Assembly: GCF_017255295.1 (NCBI RefSeq)
Contig: NZ_JAFKDE010000009.1
Coordinates: forward strand, 220,659 to 284,658
Origin: Nitratireductor aquimarinus
GTDB lineage: Bacteria; Pseudomonadota; Alphaproteobacteria; Rhizobiales; Rhizobiaceae
Direction of reading: 5' to 3'
Length of the DNA stretch: 64,000 bases
Shown: positions 56,090 through 63,683 of the stretch, piece after piece
How positions within the stretch are numbered: position 1 is the first letter of the stretch
Layout: each line of letters begins with the position of its first letter
Notes under the pieces: model-generated
Seen by the model: only the letters and a program-made list of their open reading frames with translations
The model's database searches: none
What the model was told of the DNA's origin: nothing
Program-made: the position numbers and the translations under genes

Positions 56090-57117
56090 CACTTGGCCTC
56101 CAGGTTTTCGACGAACTCATTGGTGTAGACGACCGACAGATCCTCGATCGCTGCATCAAGTTCGCCCGTGTCGAGCAGGCTCTTGTGCCATGCATTCCAG
56201 CCGCTCTCCGGCAGGTAGCCGAGCGTGTTGCCGCCGATGGGCGCATACTGCTGGTTCACGGTCTCGAGAAGAGCACGCGCATATTCACGGCGTTCCACTT
56301 CCTGCGGATTGTAGGTCTCGCCGTCTTCGAGAACGCCTTCCGGGTTCTCCATGCCCCATTTGGTTGCCTTGTGGATCGCCTTAGCGAAGCCGGCCACCAT
56401 CTCCGGGTTGTCACGGTAGATCTCACCGCGAACAGCCAGACCGTTGCCGAACAGGTCGAGGCCCTCAGGCGTGAGGTCGATCACGTCCACGCCGCGGTCC
56501 TTGAGCACCGCGATACCGGTGAAGGATGCTGCAAAAGCGTGGATCGTGTCACGATCGAACGCCGTCACGGCCATGCCTTCCTGACCGATGGTCACGAACT
56601 TGTATTCGTCCGGCTCGACACCAACGGATGCAAGCGCGCTGCGGGCGAACGAAACCTCGGCGCCGTCGGCGGTGGACACGCCGATCTGCGTGCCACGCAG
56701 GCCTTCTGCGCTTTCGATGCCGTCATTGCGGTCACCGGCAAGCACGAACAGGCCGCGCGAGAACAGGTTGTAGAAGAATTTTACGTCAGCGCCGCGCGCA
56801 ACGGCGTTCAGCACCGGGCCCGGTCCAGGTGCGCCGAATTCAGCGCGGCCAGCTTCCATGGCCTGAAGAACGGCACCCGATCCGTCCAGGCTCTTGATCG
56901 TGACCTCGAGGCCTTCTTCCTCGAAGAAACCGCGCTGCTGCGCAACGATCATCGGATACCAGGCCATCGCGGAAGAGCCCGGCAGAACCACCGTGACCTG
57001 CTTCAGCTCCTGGGCCATGGCGACCCCGCCGGTGATTGCGAGCGCGGCAGCCGCCACGCCCATGTGGCGCATCCAGCGCGATGCCTTCTGTGCCATTGTC
57101 TTGCAGTCGTTAAACAT
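56089..57117 (-). CDS. Substrate-binding protein of a NitT/TauT-type ABC importer (NMT1/THI5-like)
   Basis: A 342-residue periplasmic protein with a signal peptide (hydrophobic MGVAAAALAITGGVAMAQ, cut after AMA or AMAQ). The mature protein begins ELKQVTVVLPGSSAMAWYPM, and GFFEEEGLEVTIKSLDGSGA is the NMT1-like N-lobe entry. GGGAGGACCGA precedes the ATG at 57117. The frame runs further upstream into the next gene without a binding site. It starts 19 bases after the fumarylacetoacetase stop, so importer and hydrolase are one operon, and the ligand may be an acylpyruvate-like or aromatic-derived acid. Confidence 0.9.
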   Translation of the reverse strand: MFNDCKTMAQKASRWMRHMGVAAAALAITGGVAMAQELKQVTVVLPGSSAMAWYPMIVAQQRGFFEEEGLEVTIKSLDGSGAVLQAMEAGRAEFGAPGPGPVLNAVARGADVKFFYNLFSRGLFVLAGDRNDGIESAEGLRGTQIGVSTADGAEVSFARSALASVGVEPDEYKFVTIGQEGMAVTAFDRDTIHAFAASFTGIAVLKDRGVDVIDLTPEGLDLFGNGLAVRGEIYRDNPEMVAGFAKAIHKATKWGMENPEGVLEDGETYNPQEVERREYARALLETVNQQYAPIGGNTLGYLPESGWNAWHKSLLDTGELDAAIEDLSVVYTNEFVENLEAK

Positions 57118-57136
57118 TCGGTCCTCCCTGTTTTGC

Positions 57137-58462
57137 CTACGACCAGTCAGATGCCGGGAGCACGGCTCCACGGCACTCGCCAAAGCCAATTGCCCGGAAA
57201 CCCTCCCGTTCGCATCGGCCTTCGAGTACGATTTCATCTCCGTCCTGCAGAAAGCTGCGGCTCTCTCCATTGCCCAGATCCAGCGGCTCCGCGCCGCGGC
57301 GCGTCAGCTCGAGCATGCAACCCTGCGACCCCGGCTTTTCGCCGGAGATCGTGCCGCTGGCGATCATGTCGCCCGGCATCATCGGGCAGCCATTGGACAT
57401 GTGGTGCGTGATCATCTGTCCGAAGGTCCAGTAGAGCCCCTCCGCATTGGCGCGCGTCACGGTGAGCGGTTGATCGCCGCGCTCCCGCATCGCCGCGCTC
57501 TCAAGACGCACCGTCAGATCGATGTTCAGAGCGCCGCCCTCGGCCTCGTCCTGATCGGCGAGGTAGTCGAGCAGCGCCGGATCGTCCGCCAGCCTCTCGC
57601 GCGCCGCCACCCGGAAAGGAGCCAGCGCTTCCATCGTCACCACCCAGGGCGAGATGGTCGTTAAAAAGCTCTTGGAAAGGAACGGACCAAGCGGCTGGTA
57701 CTCCCACGCCTGAATGTCGCGCGCGCTCCAGTCATTGACGAGGCACACGCCAAACAGCCGTTCCCGCGCTTCCGGCAGACGGTGCACGCCGCTGTCGTTT
57801 CTGCCGCCGCCGATGAACGCGCCCAGTTCCAGCTCGTAATCGAGCATGCGGCTCGGCGCGAAAACGATGTCGCCATCCACCCGGATCTGACCATTGGGAC
57901 GACGCACCTCTGCACCCGACACACCAATGGAGGACGCGCGCCCGTGATAGCCAACCGGCAGGCTCTTGAAATTCGGAAGCAGCGGATTGTCCGGCCGGAA
58001 CAGCTTGCCGACATTGGTGGCGTGCTCGACCGAGCAGTAGAAATCCGTGTAGTCGCCGATCCTGGCCGGCATGCGCATCTGCAGGGTTTCAATCGGCAGA
58101 AGGGACCCCTCGATGCTCGACTGCATCTCGGAGCCGGCACGCAGGGCGCGGTGCAGCCAAAGACGCAGCGCACGCCATTCCGCCGGCGAGCGCGCCATCA
58201 GCGCGTTCAGATCGTCACGACACAAAATGCCGCGCGCATCCGCGCCGAAGATTTCATCGAGAAGCCCCGCTGCGGCGCAGGCCGACAGATTGAGCGCCTG
58301 GTCGCCAATGGCAACGACAATCATCGCTTCTGCATCATTGCCTGCCGTGGCGACGCCATAGGGCAGGTTTTGCAGGCCGAACGCCGAGGTCTCCAGATTG
58401 GCGCTGGGAACCCAGCTTTCCGCGTTGGGATCATGCGTTTCGTCGAGCGTCCAGATTGTCAT
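57137..58462 (-). CDS. Fumarylacetoacetase
   Basis: A 441-residue enzyme with the two-domain plan of eukaryote-type fumarylacetoacetase, which splits fumarylacetoacetate into fumarate and acetoacetate at the end of tyrosine breakdown. The metal and substrate residues are in DYTDFYCSVEHATNVGKLFR, LDYELELGAFIG and LVNDWSARDIQAWEYQPLGP, followed by GTISGEKPGSQGCMLELTR. The upstream enzymes of the pathway (homogentisate dioxygenase, maleylacetoacetate isomerase) are not in the window; the operon partner is instead an ABC importer, so the substrate may be a related 3,5-diketo acid. It is divergent from a GntR regulator. Confidence 0.9.
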   Translation of the reverse strand: MTIWTLDETHDPNAESWVPSANLETSAFGLQNLPYGVATAGNDAEAMIVVAIGDQALNLSACAAAGLLDEIFGADARGILCRDDLNALMARSPAEWRALRLWLHRALRAGSEMQSSIEGSLLPIETLQMRMPARIGDYTDFYCSVEHATNVGKLFRPDNPLLPNFKSLPVGYHGRASSIGVSGAEVRRPNGQIRVDGDIVFAPSRMLDYELELGAFIGGGRNDSGVHRLPEARERLFGVCLVNDWSARDIQAWEYQPLGPFLSKSFLTTISPWVVTMEALAPFRVAARERLADDPALLDYLADQDEAEGGALNIDLTVRLESAAMRERGDQPLTVTRANAEGLYWTFGQMITHHMSNGCPMMPGDMIASGTISGEKPGSQGCMLELTRRGAEPLDLGNGESRSFLQDGDEIVLEGRCEREGFRAIGFGECRGAVLPASDWS

Positions 58463-58492
58463 TGATTGTTATGCCGATGATTGGTTACAAAG

Positions 58493-58504
58493 TTTGCATA
58501 CAAA
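58493..58504. promoter_or_regulatory. Operator candidate for the GntR/FCD regulator
   Basis: TTTGCATACAAA is a near-palindrome (TTTGNATNCAAA) of the kind bound by FCD-type GntR proteins. It lies in the 160-base space between the divergent fumarylacetoacetase and regulator genes, 31 bases from the fumarylacetoacetase start. A second dyad, CAAAC-N4-GTTTG, is at 58537-58550. Confidence 0.45.
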
Positions 58505-58631
58505 AAAGCATCCAAAAACGAATACGTCAAGGGATGCAAACAAAGGTTTGAATGGAGCACGCTTTATGGAATATTGGTTGTGCTTCGGCGGTTCGGGCTC
58601 CTCAGGTTGATCAGGGAGCGATTTGAGCCAC

Positions 58632-59480
58632 ATGAATATCCTCAGGGAGCAGCATCAAATGAATGGAGCCTGGGTCATCGAAGGGCCTTTGCCGCGCGAG
58701 CGCATGATGCCGTCCGGTCAGACCGCACCTTCCTGGCTGCGCAAGCTTGAGGAGCGCGTCATTGCCGGCGATGATTTCTGGCAGATCGCCGGCGCGCTGC
58801 GTCAGGGCGAGGCTCAGCAGGCGGATACCGAAAAGGGTGGCGCCCAGGCCGTCCCCTTTGTCGAGCTCGTCTATGAGATGCTTCGCATCGCCATCCGCAC
58901 CGGCGCGCTGTCCACCGGCACACCGTTGATCGAAGCGGAGATCGGCGAAGCGCTCGCCGTCAGCCGCACCCCGGTGCGCGAGGCGATGCAGCGCCTTTCC
59001 GCCGACGGGCTCCTCTCGCGCCGCAAGCGCGGCTGGGAAGTCCGCAAGCTGGACCTCGTTCAGATTCGCGAATCCTATGAAGTGCGCATGGCGCTCGAAG
59101 GTTTCGCCACGGCGCAGGCCGCCATTCGCGCAAGCGATGAAGAGATCGCCTCAATCGTGGCTTCAACGCGGGCGCGGTCCGAACTCGGCTTCGAAGACAT
59201 ATCGGATCGCCTGACCTCGAACCGCGAACTGCACGGGCTGATCTTTGCCGCCTCGGGCAATGAACGCCTGGTCGATTCGATCAGGAAGAACATGCAGTAT
59301 TACTTCGCACATCGTTTTGCACAGTTCGTCTCACGCGAAGAAGCCGCTCTCTTTCAGAAGCAGCACGAACTGATTGCCGATGCGATTGCCGCGCGCGACC
59401 CGCGCGAGGCGGAGCTGCTTGCCCGGCAGCACGTGAAGTCGACCTATCTCGCCTTCGAGAAGTTCTACAAACTGCTCTAG
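58632..59480 (+). CDS. GntR-family regulator with FCD ligand-binding domain
   Basis: A protein of about 282 residues. The winged helix-turn-helix (ALSTGTPLIEAEIGEALAVS, then RTPVREAMQRLSADGLLSRR) is at about 100-145, after an N-terminal extension of roughly 80 residues that is longer than usual. The helical FCD domain follows, with metal-binding residues such as the histidine in TSNRELHGLIFAASGNERLV and the ELIADAIAARD region. Three starts are possible: TTG 58623, ATG 58632 and ATG 58659, of which the first and last have GGGAG upstream. I list 58632 without strong preference. Its divergence from the fumarylacetoacetase-importer operon suggests that it represses that operon. Confidence 0.85.
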   Translation: MNILREQHQMNGAWVIEGPLPRERMMPSGQTAPSWLRKLEERVIAGDDFWQIAGALRQGEAQQADTEKGGAQAVPFVELVYEMLRIAIRTGALSTGTPLIEAEIGEALAVSRTPVREAMQRLSADGLLSRRKRGWEVRKLDLVQIRESYEVRMALEGFATAQAAIRASDEEIASIVASTRARSELGFEDISDRLTSNRELHGLIFAASGNERLVDSIRKNMQYYFAHRFAQFVSREEAALFQKQHELIADAIAARDPREAELLARQHVKSTYLAFEKFYKLL

Positions 59481-59510
59481 GATCAGGGCTCTAGCAACCG
59501 GAAGCCGCCT

Positions 59511-59933
59511 TCAGCCCCCGGCGAAATTCACACCGCCGGGCTGCGGGGCGAAGCGGACGAGCCGACTGTCCGTAACGCCGGCCTGACGATGCGGCAGCGC
59601 TTCATGGTAGGCCGGGTCGCGCATCATCTGCGCAAACGCTCCGACCGATGGATATTCGGCAATGAAGCAGATGTCCCACGCCTCTGCCTGCGGGCCGATC
59701 AGCATCAGCTCGAAACCGCCCCGCCAGACGATGCGCCCGCCCAGCCGTTCCAGAACGGGCGCGCTGATCCGGCTGTATTCCGCATAGGCGTCCCGACCGC
59801 TTGCCACCCGGCCATCCGGATAATCCGCCCGCTCACGCAGCTTGATGAGATTGAGCATCTGGACCGGCCCCGGCCGTGCATCCGCCCGAAACGCCTCCCA
59901 GATCTCCTTGGTAAAACCGGTGTAACGCGTCAT
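59511..59933 (-). CDS. DUF1330-family protein
   Basis: A 140-residue dimeric alpha+beta-barrel-type protein. PGPVQMLNLIKLRERADYPD and GFELMLIGPQAEAWDICFIA, then EYPSVGAFAQMMRDPAYHEA, are the usual DUF1330 features. The biochemical role of the family is not established. GGGAAGGTGAAGCAG precedes the ATG at 59933, which lies five bases after the stop of the upstream crotonase gene, so the two are co-transcribed. It converges with the GntR gene. Confidence 0.82.
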   Translation of the reverse strand: MTRYTGFTKEIWEAFRADARPGPVQMLNLIKLRERADYPDGRVASGRDAYAEYSRISAPVLERLGGRIVWRGGFELMLIGPQAEAWDICFIAEYPSVGAFAQMMRDPAYHEALPHRQAGVTDSRLVRFAPQPGGVNFAGG

Positions 59934-59938
59934 CTGCT

Positions 59939-60730
59939 TCACCTTCCCTGATAGACGGGCGTACGCCGTTCGATCCATGCGTCGAGCCCTTCATGCACAT
60001 CTGCCGTCGCGCACATGCGGGCAAACTGTTCGCGCTCGATCAGAAGCCCCTCTTCAATCGTCGTGTTTATGCCCCGCGTCACGGCCGAGATGATCCGGGC
60101 GGCCGCCAGTGGCGAATGCTGCAGGATGCGCTCCGCCAGCTCAAACGCCGCAGGAAGCAGATCTTCCGCAGGCACCACCCTGTTCACCAGCCCCAGTTCA
60201 TGGGCGCGCTGCGGCCCGAACGTATCTCCCGTCAGAAGAAGTTCCAGCGCGCGCTTTCGCCCCGCCAGTCGCGACAGGCGCTGCGTGCCGCCAAATGTCG
60301 GCGGAATGCCAATATTGATCTCCGGTTTCGCGAAAATCGCCTGCTCGGAGGCAACCGCCAGATGCACCGCTTCGGTGATCTCGCAGCCGCCTCCGAAGGC
60401 GATGCCATTGACCGCCGCGATCACCGGCTTGGGAAACGCCTCGAAGCGCGCCGTCATCTGCTGGCCGCGACGACAGAAGGCGCGCACCGCTTCTTCTGCG
60501 CCCTGCCTTATGCTCTCGGCGAATTCATGAATGTCTCCGCCAGCCGAAAACGCCCGATCCCCCGCCCCTGTCACCACCACGGCGCCGATTGCCTCATCCG
60601 CCTCAATCTCATCGAGCAGCGACAGCAGCCGATCATTGGTCGCGTAATTCAGAGCGTTCAGTTTCGACGGGCGGTTCAGCGTCAGAAGCGCGATACGCCC
60701 CTTCCTTTCGCAAAGCACGGTGTTCTGCAT
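59939..60730 (-). CDS. Enoyl-CoA hydratase/isomerase family protein (crotonase)
   Basis: A 263-residue crotonase. The oxyanion-hole segment is FSAGGDIHEF (61-70) and GGGCE is at 113-117. Both catalytic glutamates expected for a hydratase are present: E117 in GGGCE and E137 in KPEINIG. The C-terminal ARMCATADVHEGLDAWIERR segment is typical. It heads a two-gene unit with the DUF1330 gene, divergent from a TetR regulator, which suggests breakdown of a small acyl-CoA. The CoA ester is not known. Confidence 0.88.
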   Translation of the reverse strand: MQNTVLCERKGRIALLTLNRPSKLNALNYATNDRLLSLLDEIEADEAIGAVVVTGAGDRAFSAGGDIHEFAESIRQGAEEAVRAFCRRGQQMTARFEAFPKPVIAAVNGIAFGGGCEITEAVHLAVASEQAIFAKPEINIGIPPTFGGTQRLSRLAGRKRALELLLTGDTFGPQRAHELGLVNRVVPAEDLLPAAFELAERILQHSPLAAARIISAVTRGINTTIEEGLLIEREQFARMCATADVHEGLDAWIERRTPVYQGR

Positions 60731-60822
60731 TTTCCTGCCTCTCCAGTTGAATTGACAGAAAGGCTAGGACCGGGCACGCTGCATGGAAACTCACTGGTTA
60801 GTATACATGGTTGCGGCATCCG

Positions 60823-61425
60823 ATGGACACGAAACAGCACAAGCCCAAACCGGCCCGCGAACGGGTCGTCGATGCAGCAAGCAAGCTGTTCTATCGGGAA
60901 GGGATTCGCGCCGTCAGCGTCGATGCCGTTGCAGAGGAAGCGGGCGTAACCAAGAAGACCTTCTACTATCATTTCAGGAGCAAGGATGACCTCGTCGCCG
61001 AGTATCTCAGTTCCCGCGACCAGCCAAATCTCGATCTGTTCGAAAGCTGGTTCAGGAGTGCTGAAGGCGATGTGGCGGACCGGGTTGAGGCGATTTTCAC
61101 GGGCGTCGCCCGATCCGCGCGCCATCCCGCATGGCGCGGCTGCGGCTTCCTGCGCACCGCAGCCGAGCTGGCCAATCTGCCGGGACACCCAGCCATGGTG
61201 ATCGGCGCGAGCCACAAGAAGAAATTCGAGAACTGGCTTTCAGGCGAACTCGCCGAAAGCGGGATCGACAATCCTGCGGCGATCGCCCGCCAGATTGTGG
61301 TTCTGCTCGACGGCGTATTCTCAACGCTTCTGGTGCACCGCGACGCAGACTATGCAGAATCCGCCGGACAGGCCGCCAGAACGCTGATCCATTCGTCATA
61401 CCCGACACAGAGCACGGCAGCCTGA
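60823..61425 (+). CDS. TetR-family transcriptional regulator
   Basis: A 200-residue repressor with an N-terminal helix-turn-helix: ASKLFYREGIRAVSVDAVAE, then EAGVTKKTFYYHFRSKDDLV. The C-terminal ligand-binding domain includes HPAWRGCGFLRTAAELAN, as in the TetR_C subgroup with RGC-F motifs. The ATG at 60823 is preferred to a TTG at 60811; neither has a strong binding site. Divergent from the crotonase gene (93 bases between starts), it probably controls that gene and itself. It converges with the scaffold-like gene. Confidence 0.87.
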   Translation: MDTKQHKPKPARERVVDAASKLFYREGIRAVSVDAVAEEAGVTKKTFYYHFRSKDDLVAEYLSSRDQPNLDLFESWFRSAEGDVADRVEAIFTGVARSARHPAWRGCGFLRTAAELANLPGHPAMVIGASHKKKFENWLSGELAESGIDNPAAIARQIVVLLDGVFSTLLVHRDADYAESAGQAARTLIHSSYPTQSTAA

Positions 61426-61478
61426 CCGAGGCCTCCCCCGCACAACGGGCTTTGGAAAACCCATGCCTTCTGAACGTG

Positions 61479-61934
61479 TCAAAGCACGGTGCCGGGCTGC
61501 CCCCGCTCGGCACATGCGCCGGCGACTGCCTCGAACGGCAGCAGGATCGATCCGAAACGGCTTGGAAACGCCCGCGCCGCCTCGAACATGGCGAGATCCC
61601 GCCAGGGTTCGGGAAAAGTGACCGCTTCTCCCGCCAGAAGGCGGCGCAGCAGACCGGCAATCTCGCCGACGCCGGCGCAGGTTTCTCCAGCGGCATGGCG
61701 CACGACAATGGCGGTAGACGCCATGCCGAGTGTGCAGGCGCGCGTGCGCCAGCCAAGCGCGCCAATCGCATCGCCCCGCCACTGCACATCAAGCGTTACG
61801 GTGCTGCCGCAGGTGCGGCTCGTCCGGGTGATTGAGGCATCCGCCGGGACAAGCCGCCTGTCATTGCGAACCCCGGCGGCCAGATCCCGCAGGCCGCGCT
61901 GATAGAGCGCGGCCAGGTCCGCATCGGCGCTCAT
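61479..61934 (-). CDS. IscU/SufU/NifU-N-like iron-sulfur scaffold protein
   Basis: A 151-residue protein in the IscU fold family. Cysteines C42 (RTCGSTVT), C67 (RACTLGMAS) and C141 (AVAGAC) match the spacing of the three cluster ligands of SufU/IscU, and RFGSILLPFEAVAGA corresponds to the C-terminal ligand helix. The usual Asp after the first Cys-Gly, important for cluster release, is replaced by serine (CGST). A fourth cysteine is C86. It overlaps the DUF1641 gene by four bases (ATGA). It may provide or receive sulfur for the neighbouring flavoprotein; this is inference. Confidence 0.75.
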   Translation of the reverse strand: MSADADLAALYQRGLRDLAAGVRNDRRLVPADASITRTSRTCGSTVTLDVQWRGDAIGALGWRTRACTLGMASTAIVVRHAAGETCAGVGEIAGLLRRLLAGEAVTFPEPWRDLAMFEAARAFPSRFGSILLPFEAVAGACAERGQPGTVL

Positions 61935-62353
61935 TCGACGCCGTCATCCTTCATCTGCCGGCCGAGAACCGACAGAAAGGTCAGCGCAAAATAAAGCCCG
62001 CGCCGCACATCCTCATTGCCGGCCACGCGCAGCAGGCCGAGAAGGGATGGCACCTGGGCCTGTGCGGTCTGTGTCGCGGCATAGCGCGCGGCATTGCCGA
62101 CGTTCCACGCAGCGCCCACGCTTTCCTCATAGGCCTTCATCAGTTTCTGCACCATCGCGTCGTCGAACATGTCGACGCCGTCGGATGCAAGCGATGCGAG
62201 ATCGACCAGATTGTGAAGACGGCGCCCCTGCAGGAGCGGTGCAAGCTTCTCGAGAAGCTCCGCGAGCCCGCGCTCGGTGGCTTCATCCATTGCGGCGAGC
62301 GCCTTCGGTGCTCCGGCAGCGGCTTCGGGCGTGTCCATGACTGTATCGTTCAT
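61931..62353 (-). CDS. DUF1641-domain protein
   Basis: A 140-residue helical protein with the DUF1641 core: LLEKLAPLLQGRRLHNLVDL, then GVDMFDDAMVQKLMKAYEES, then VPSLLGLLRVAGNEDVRRGL. The family is repeatedly found next to sulfide:quinone-oxidoreductase-like flavoproteins and some formate dehydrogenases, but its function is unknown. GGAGGAAAACA precedes the ATG at 62353, a strong binding site. It lies 22 bases after the flavoprotein stop and overlaps the scaffold-like gene. Confidence 0.85.
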   Translation of the reverse strand: MNDTVMDTPEAAAGAPKALAAMDEATERGLAELLEKLAPLLQGRRLHNLVDLASLASDGVDMFDDAMVQKLMKAYEESVGAAWNVGNAARYAATQTAQAQVPSLLGLLRVAGNEDVRRGLYFALTFLSVLGRQMKDDGVE

Positions 62354-62375
62354 TGTTTTCCTCCGGATGCCGATG

Positions 62376-63566
62376 TCAGATGATGCCGCGCGCGACGGAC
62401 CAGTAGATCCCGCGATTGAAGGCCTTGCGGAGCAGTCCCCCGACCTTGGTCGGCGGGGTGGGATGCACGTCCTCGTCATAGTCGTACCAGAGCGGCATGC
62501 CGGCCTCGAGGCCCATCTGCGCCACGGCCTGAACCTTGCCGTCATAGGCATCGACCGTGCGGCCAAGCCGGATGTCGCCGGCGATGTTGTTGGCGATCAC
62601 CGGGCACTGGTTGTGACAGGAACCGCCGGCCTTGGAGATCGGCAGATCGACCGTGTCACCCATGATGTAGGCGTTGGGGTGGCCTTCGAGCTGCAGCGTC
62701 TGGCGGTCGGTGGGCAGCCAGCCCTCATTGTTCGGAGCCTGCGAAATGCCGCTTTCCAGAACCGCATCGACCGCGCGGATCGGCGGCGTGCACATGAGAA
62801 GATCGAACGCCTCTTCACCGCCCTCTTCCGAGTGGGCGATCTTCTTGCCCGCGTCCACGGAGTCCAGCGTGAAGCCGCGCTGATACTTGATGCCCTTGGC
62901 TTCGAACACCGGCGGCAGCACCTCACACACCTCCTGCTGCAGGAACAGGCAGTTGCGCAGAAGCTGCGAAACGGTTGGATAGGTGTAGACGATTTCGCAC
63001 TGCTCGCGCACGCCCTTGCGGCGCAGATATTCATCCACCATCAGCGTGGTTTCCATCGGCGCAATGCCGCACTGATGCGGCACGTTCGGCGTCTTCGGGA
63101 AGTTGACGGTGATGAAGATCCGCCCCTTCTCGAAATTCCGCAGCTTCTCGGCGAGCTGGCGCGCGGGGCCGTACTGATAGAAATAGTCGCCACCTTCCTT
63201 GAGGCCCGGAATGCGCTCCGGTGCGGGCAGGCAGCCAGTCGAAACGACGATGTAGTCGTAGCCAATCGTCTTTCCGCTCTGCGTCTTCACGGAGGAGCCC
63301 GCAAAGTCGAAATGCACCACCTTGTCCACCTCGAAGGTGATCTCGGGGCGCAGGAGCGTGCGCTGTTTGCGCCGTAACTCGCCCTCGAAAAACATGTCGA
63401 AGGCGACATACATGAAGGCCGGCTTGTAATAGTGCCACGGGGAATCGGACAGGAGCGTGACCTTGATTTCTCCCCGCGCGATTTCGGGATACATCTTGGC
63501 GACGATGCTGTTGGCCGTCATCGTGCCCCCGATGCCGCCTCCCACGATAAGTATATGTTTGGTCAA
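62376..63566 (-). CDS. Sulfide:quinone oxidoreductase-like FAD flavoprotein
   Basis: A 396-residue flavoprotein of the SQR/NDH-2 group. The FAD motif ILIVGGGIGGTMTANS is at 5-20. Cysteines C112 (VSTGCLPAPE), C166 (PHQCGIAPMET) and the pair C317/C321 (SCHNQC) lie near the positions used in SQR catalysis. AYIMGDTVDLP binds the FAD tail. SQR oxidises sulfide at the membrane and passes electrons to quinone. No ATG starts the conserved N-terminus; the TTG at 63566 has GGGAGG six bases upstream, and an in-frame ATG at 63587 does not. A role in sulfide or persulfide oxidation is likely but the C-terminal membrane helices are short. Confidence 0.85.
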   Translation of the reverse strand: MTKHILIVGGGIGGTMTANSIVAKMYPEIARGEIKVTLLSDSPWHYYKPAFMYVAFDMFFEGELRRKQRTLLRPEITFEVDKVVHFDFAGSSVKTQSGKTIGYDYIVVSTGCLPAPERIPGLKEGGDYFYQYGPARQLAEKLRNFEKGRIFITVNFPKTPNVPHQCGIAPMETTLMVDEYLRRKGVREQCEIVYTYPTVSQLLRNCLFLQQEVCEVLPPVFEAKGIKYQRGFTLDSVDAGKKIAHSEEGGEEAFDLLMCTPPIRAVDAVLESGISQAPNNEGWLPTDRQTLQLEGHPNAYIMGDTVDLPISKAGGSCHNQCPVIANNIAGDIRLGRTVDAYDGKVQAVAQMGLEAGMPLWYDYDEDVHPTPPTKVGGLLRKAFNRGIYWSVARGII

Positions 63567-63660
63567 CGCTAACCTCCCTGCTTTCACTTAGCTGGCGCAG
63601 ATATCTTGATCCGTCGTCTCAGAGGATTAGCATGCAGGAGAAAGGCAGCGCCGGCGGATG

Positions 63661-63675
63661 TTTCCAGAATGGAAA
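63661..63675. promoter_or_regulatory. Operator candidate upstream of the terminal regulator gene
   Basis: TTTCCA-N3-TGGAAA is a perfect 6-bp dyad eight bases before the ATG at 63684. It could be the site of autoregulation by the winged-helix protein. If translation starts at the ATG at 63669, the dyad would be partly coding. Confidence 0.35.
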
Positions 63676-63683
63676 GGTTCGAT

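Noticed and set aside
60791..60822. TetR operator around GTATAC (60801-60806)
   Set aside because: The 6-base core is palindromic but the flanks do not extend the symmetry, so it is too short to support.
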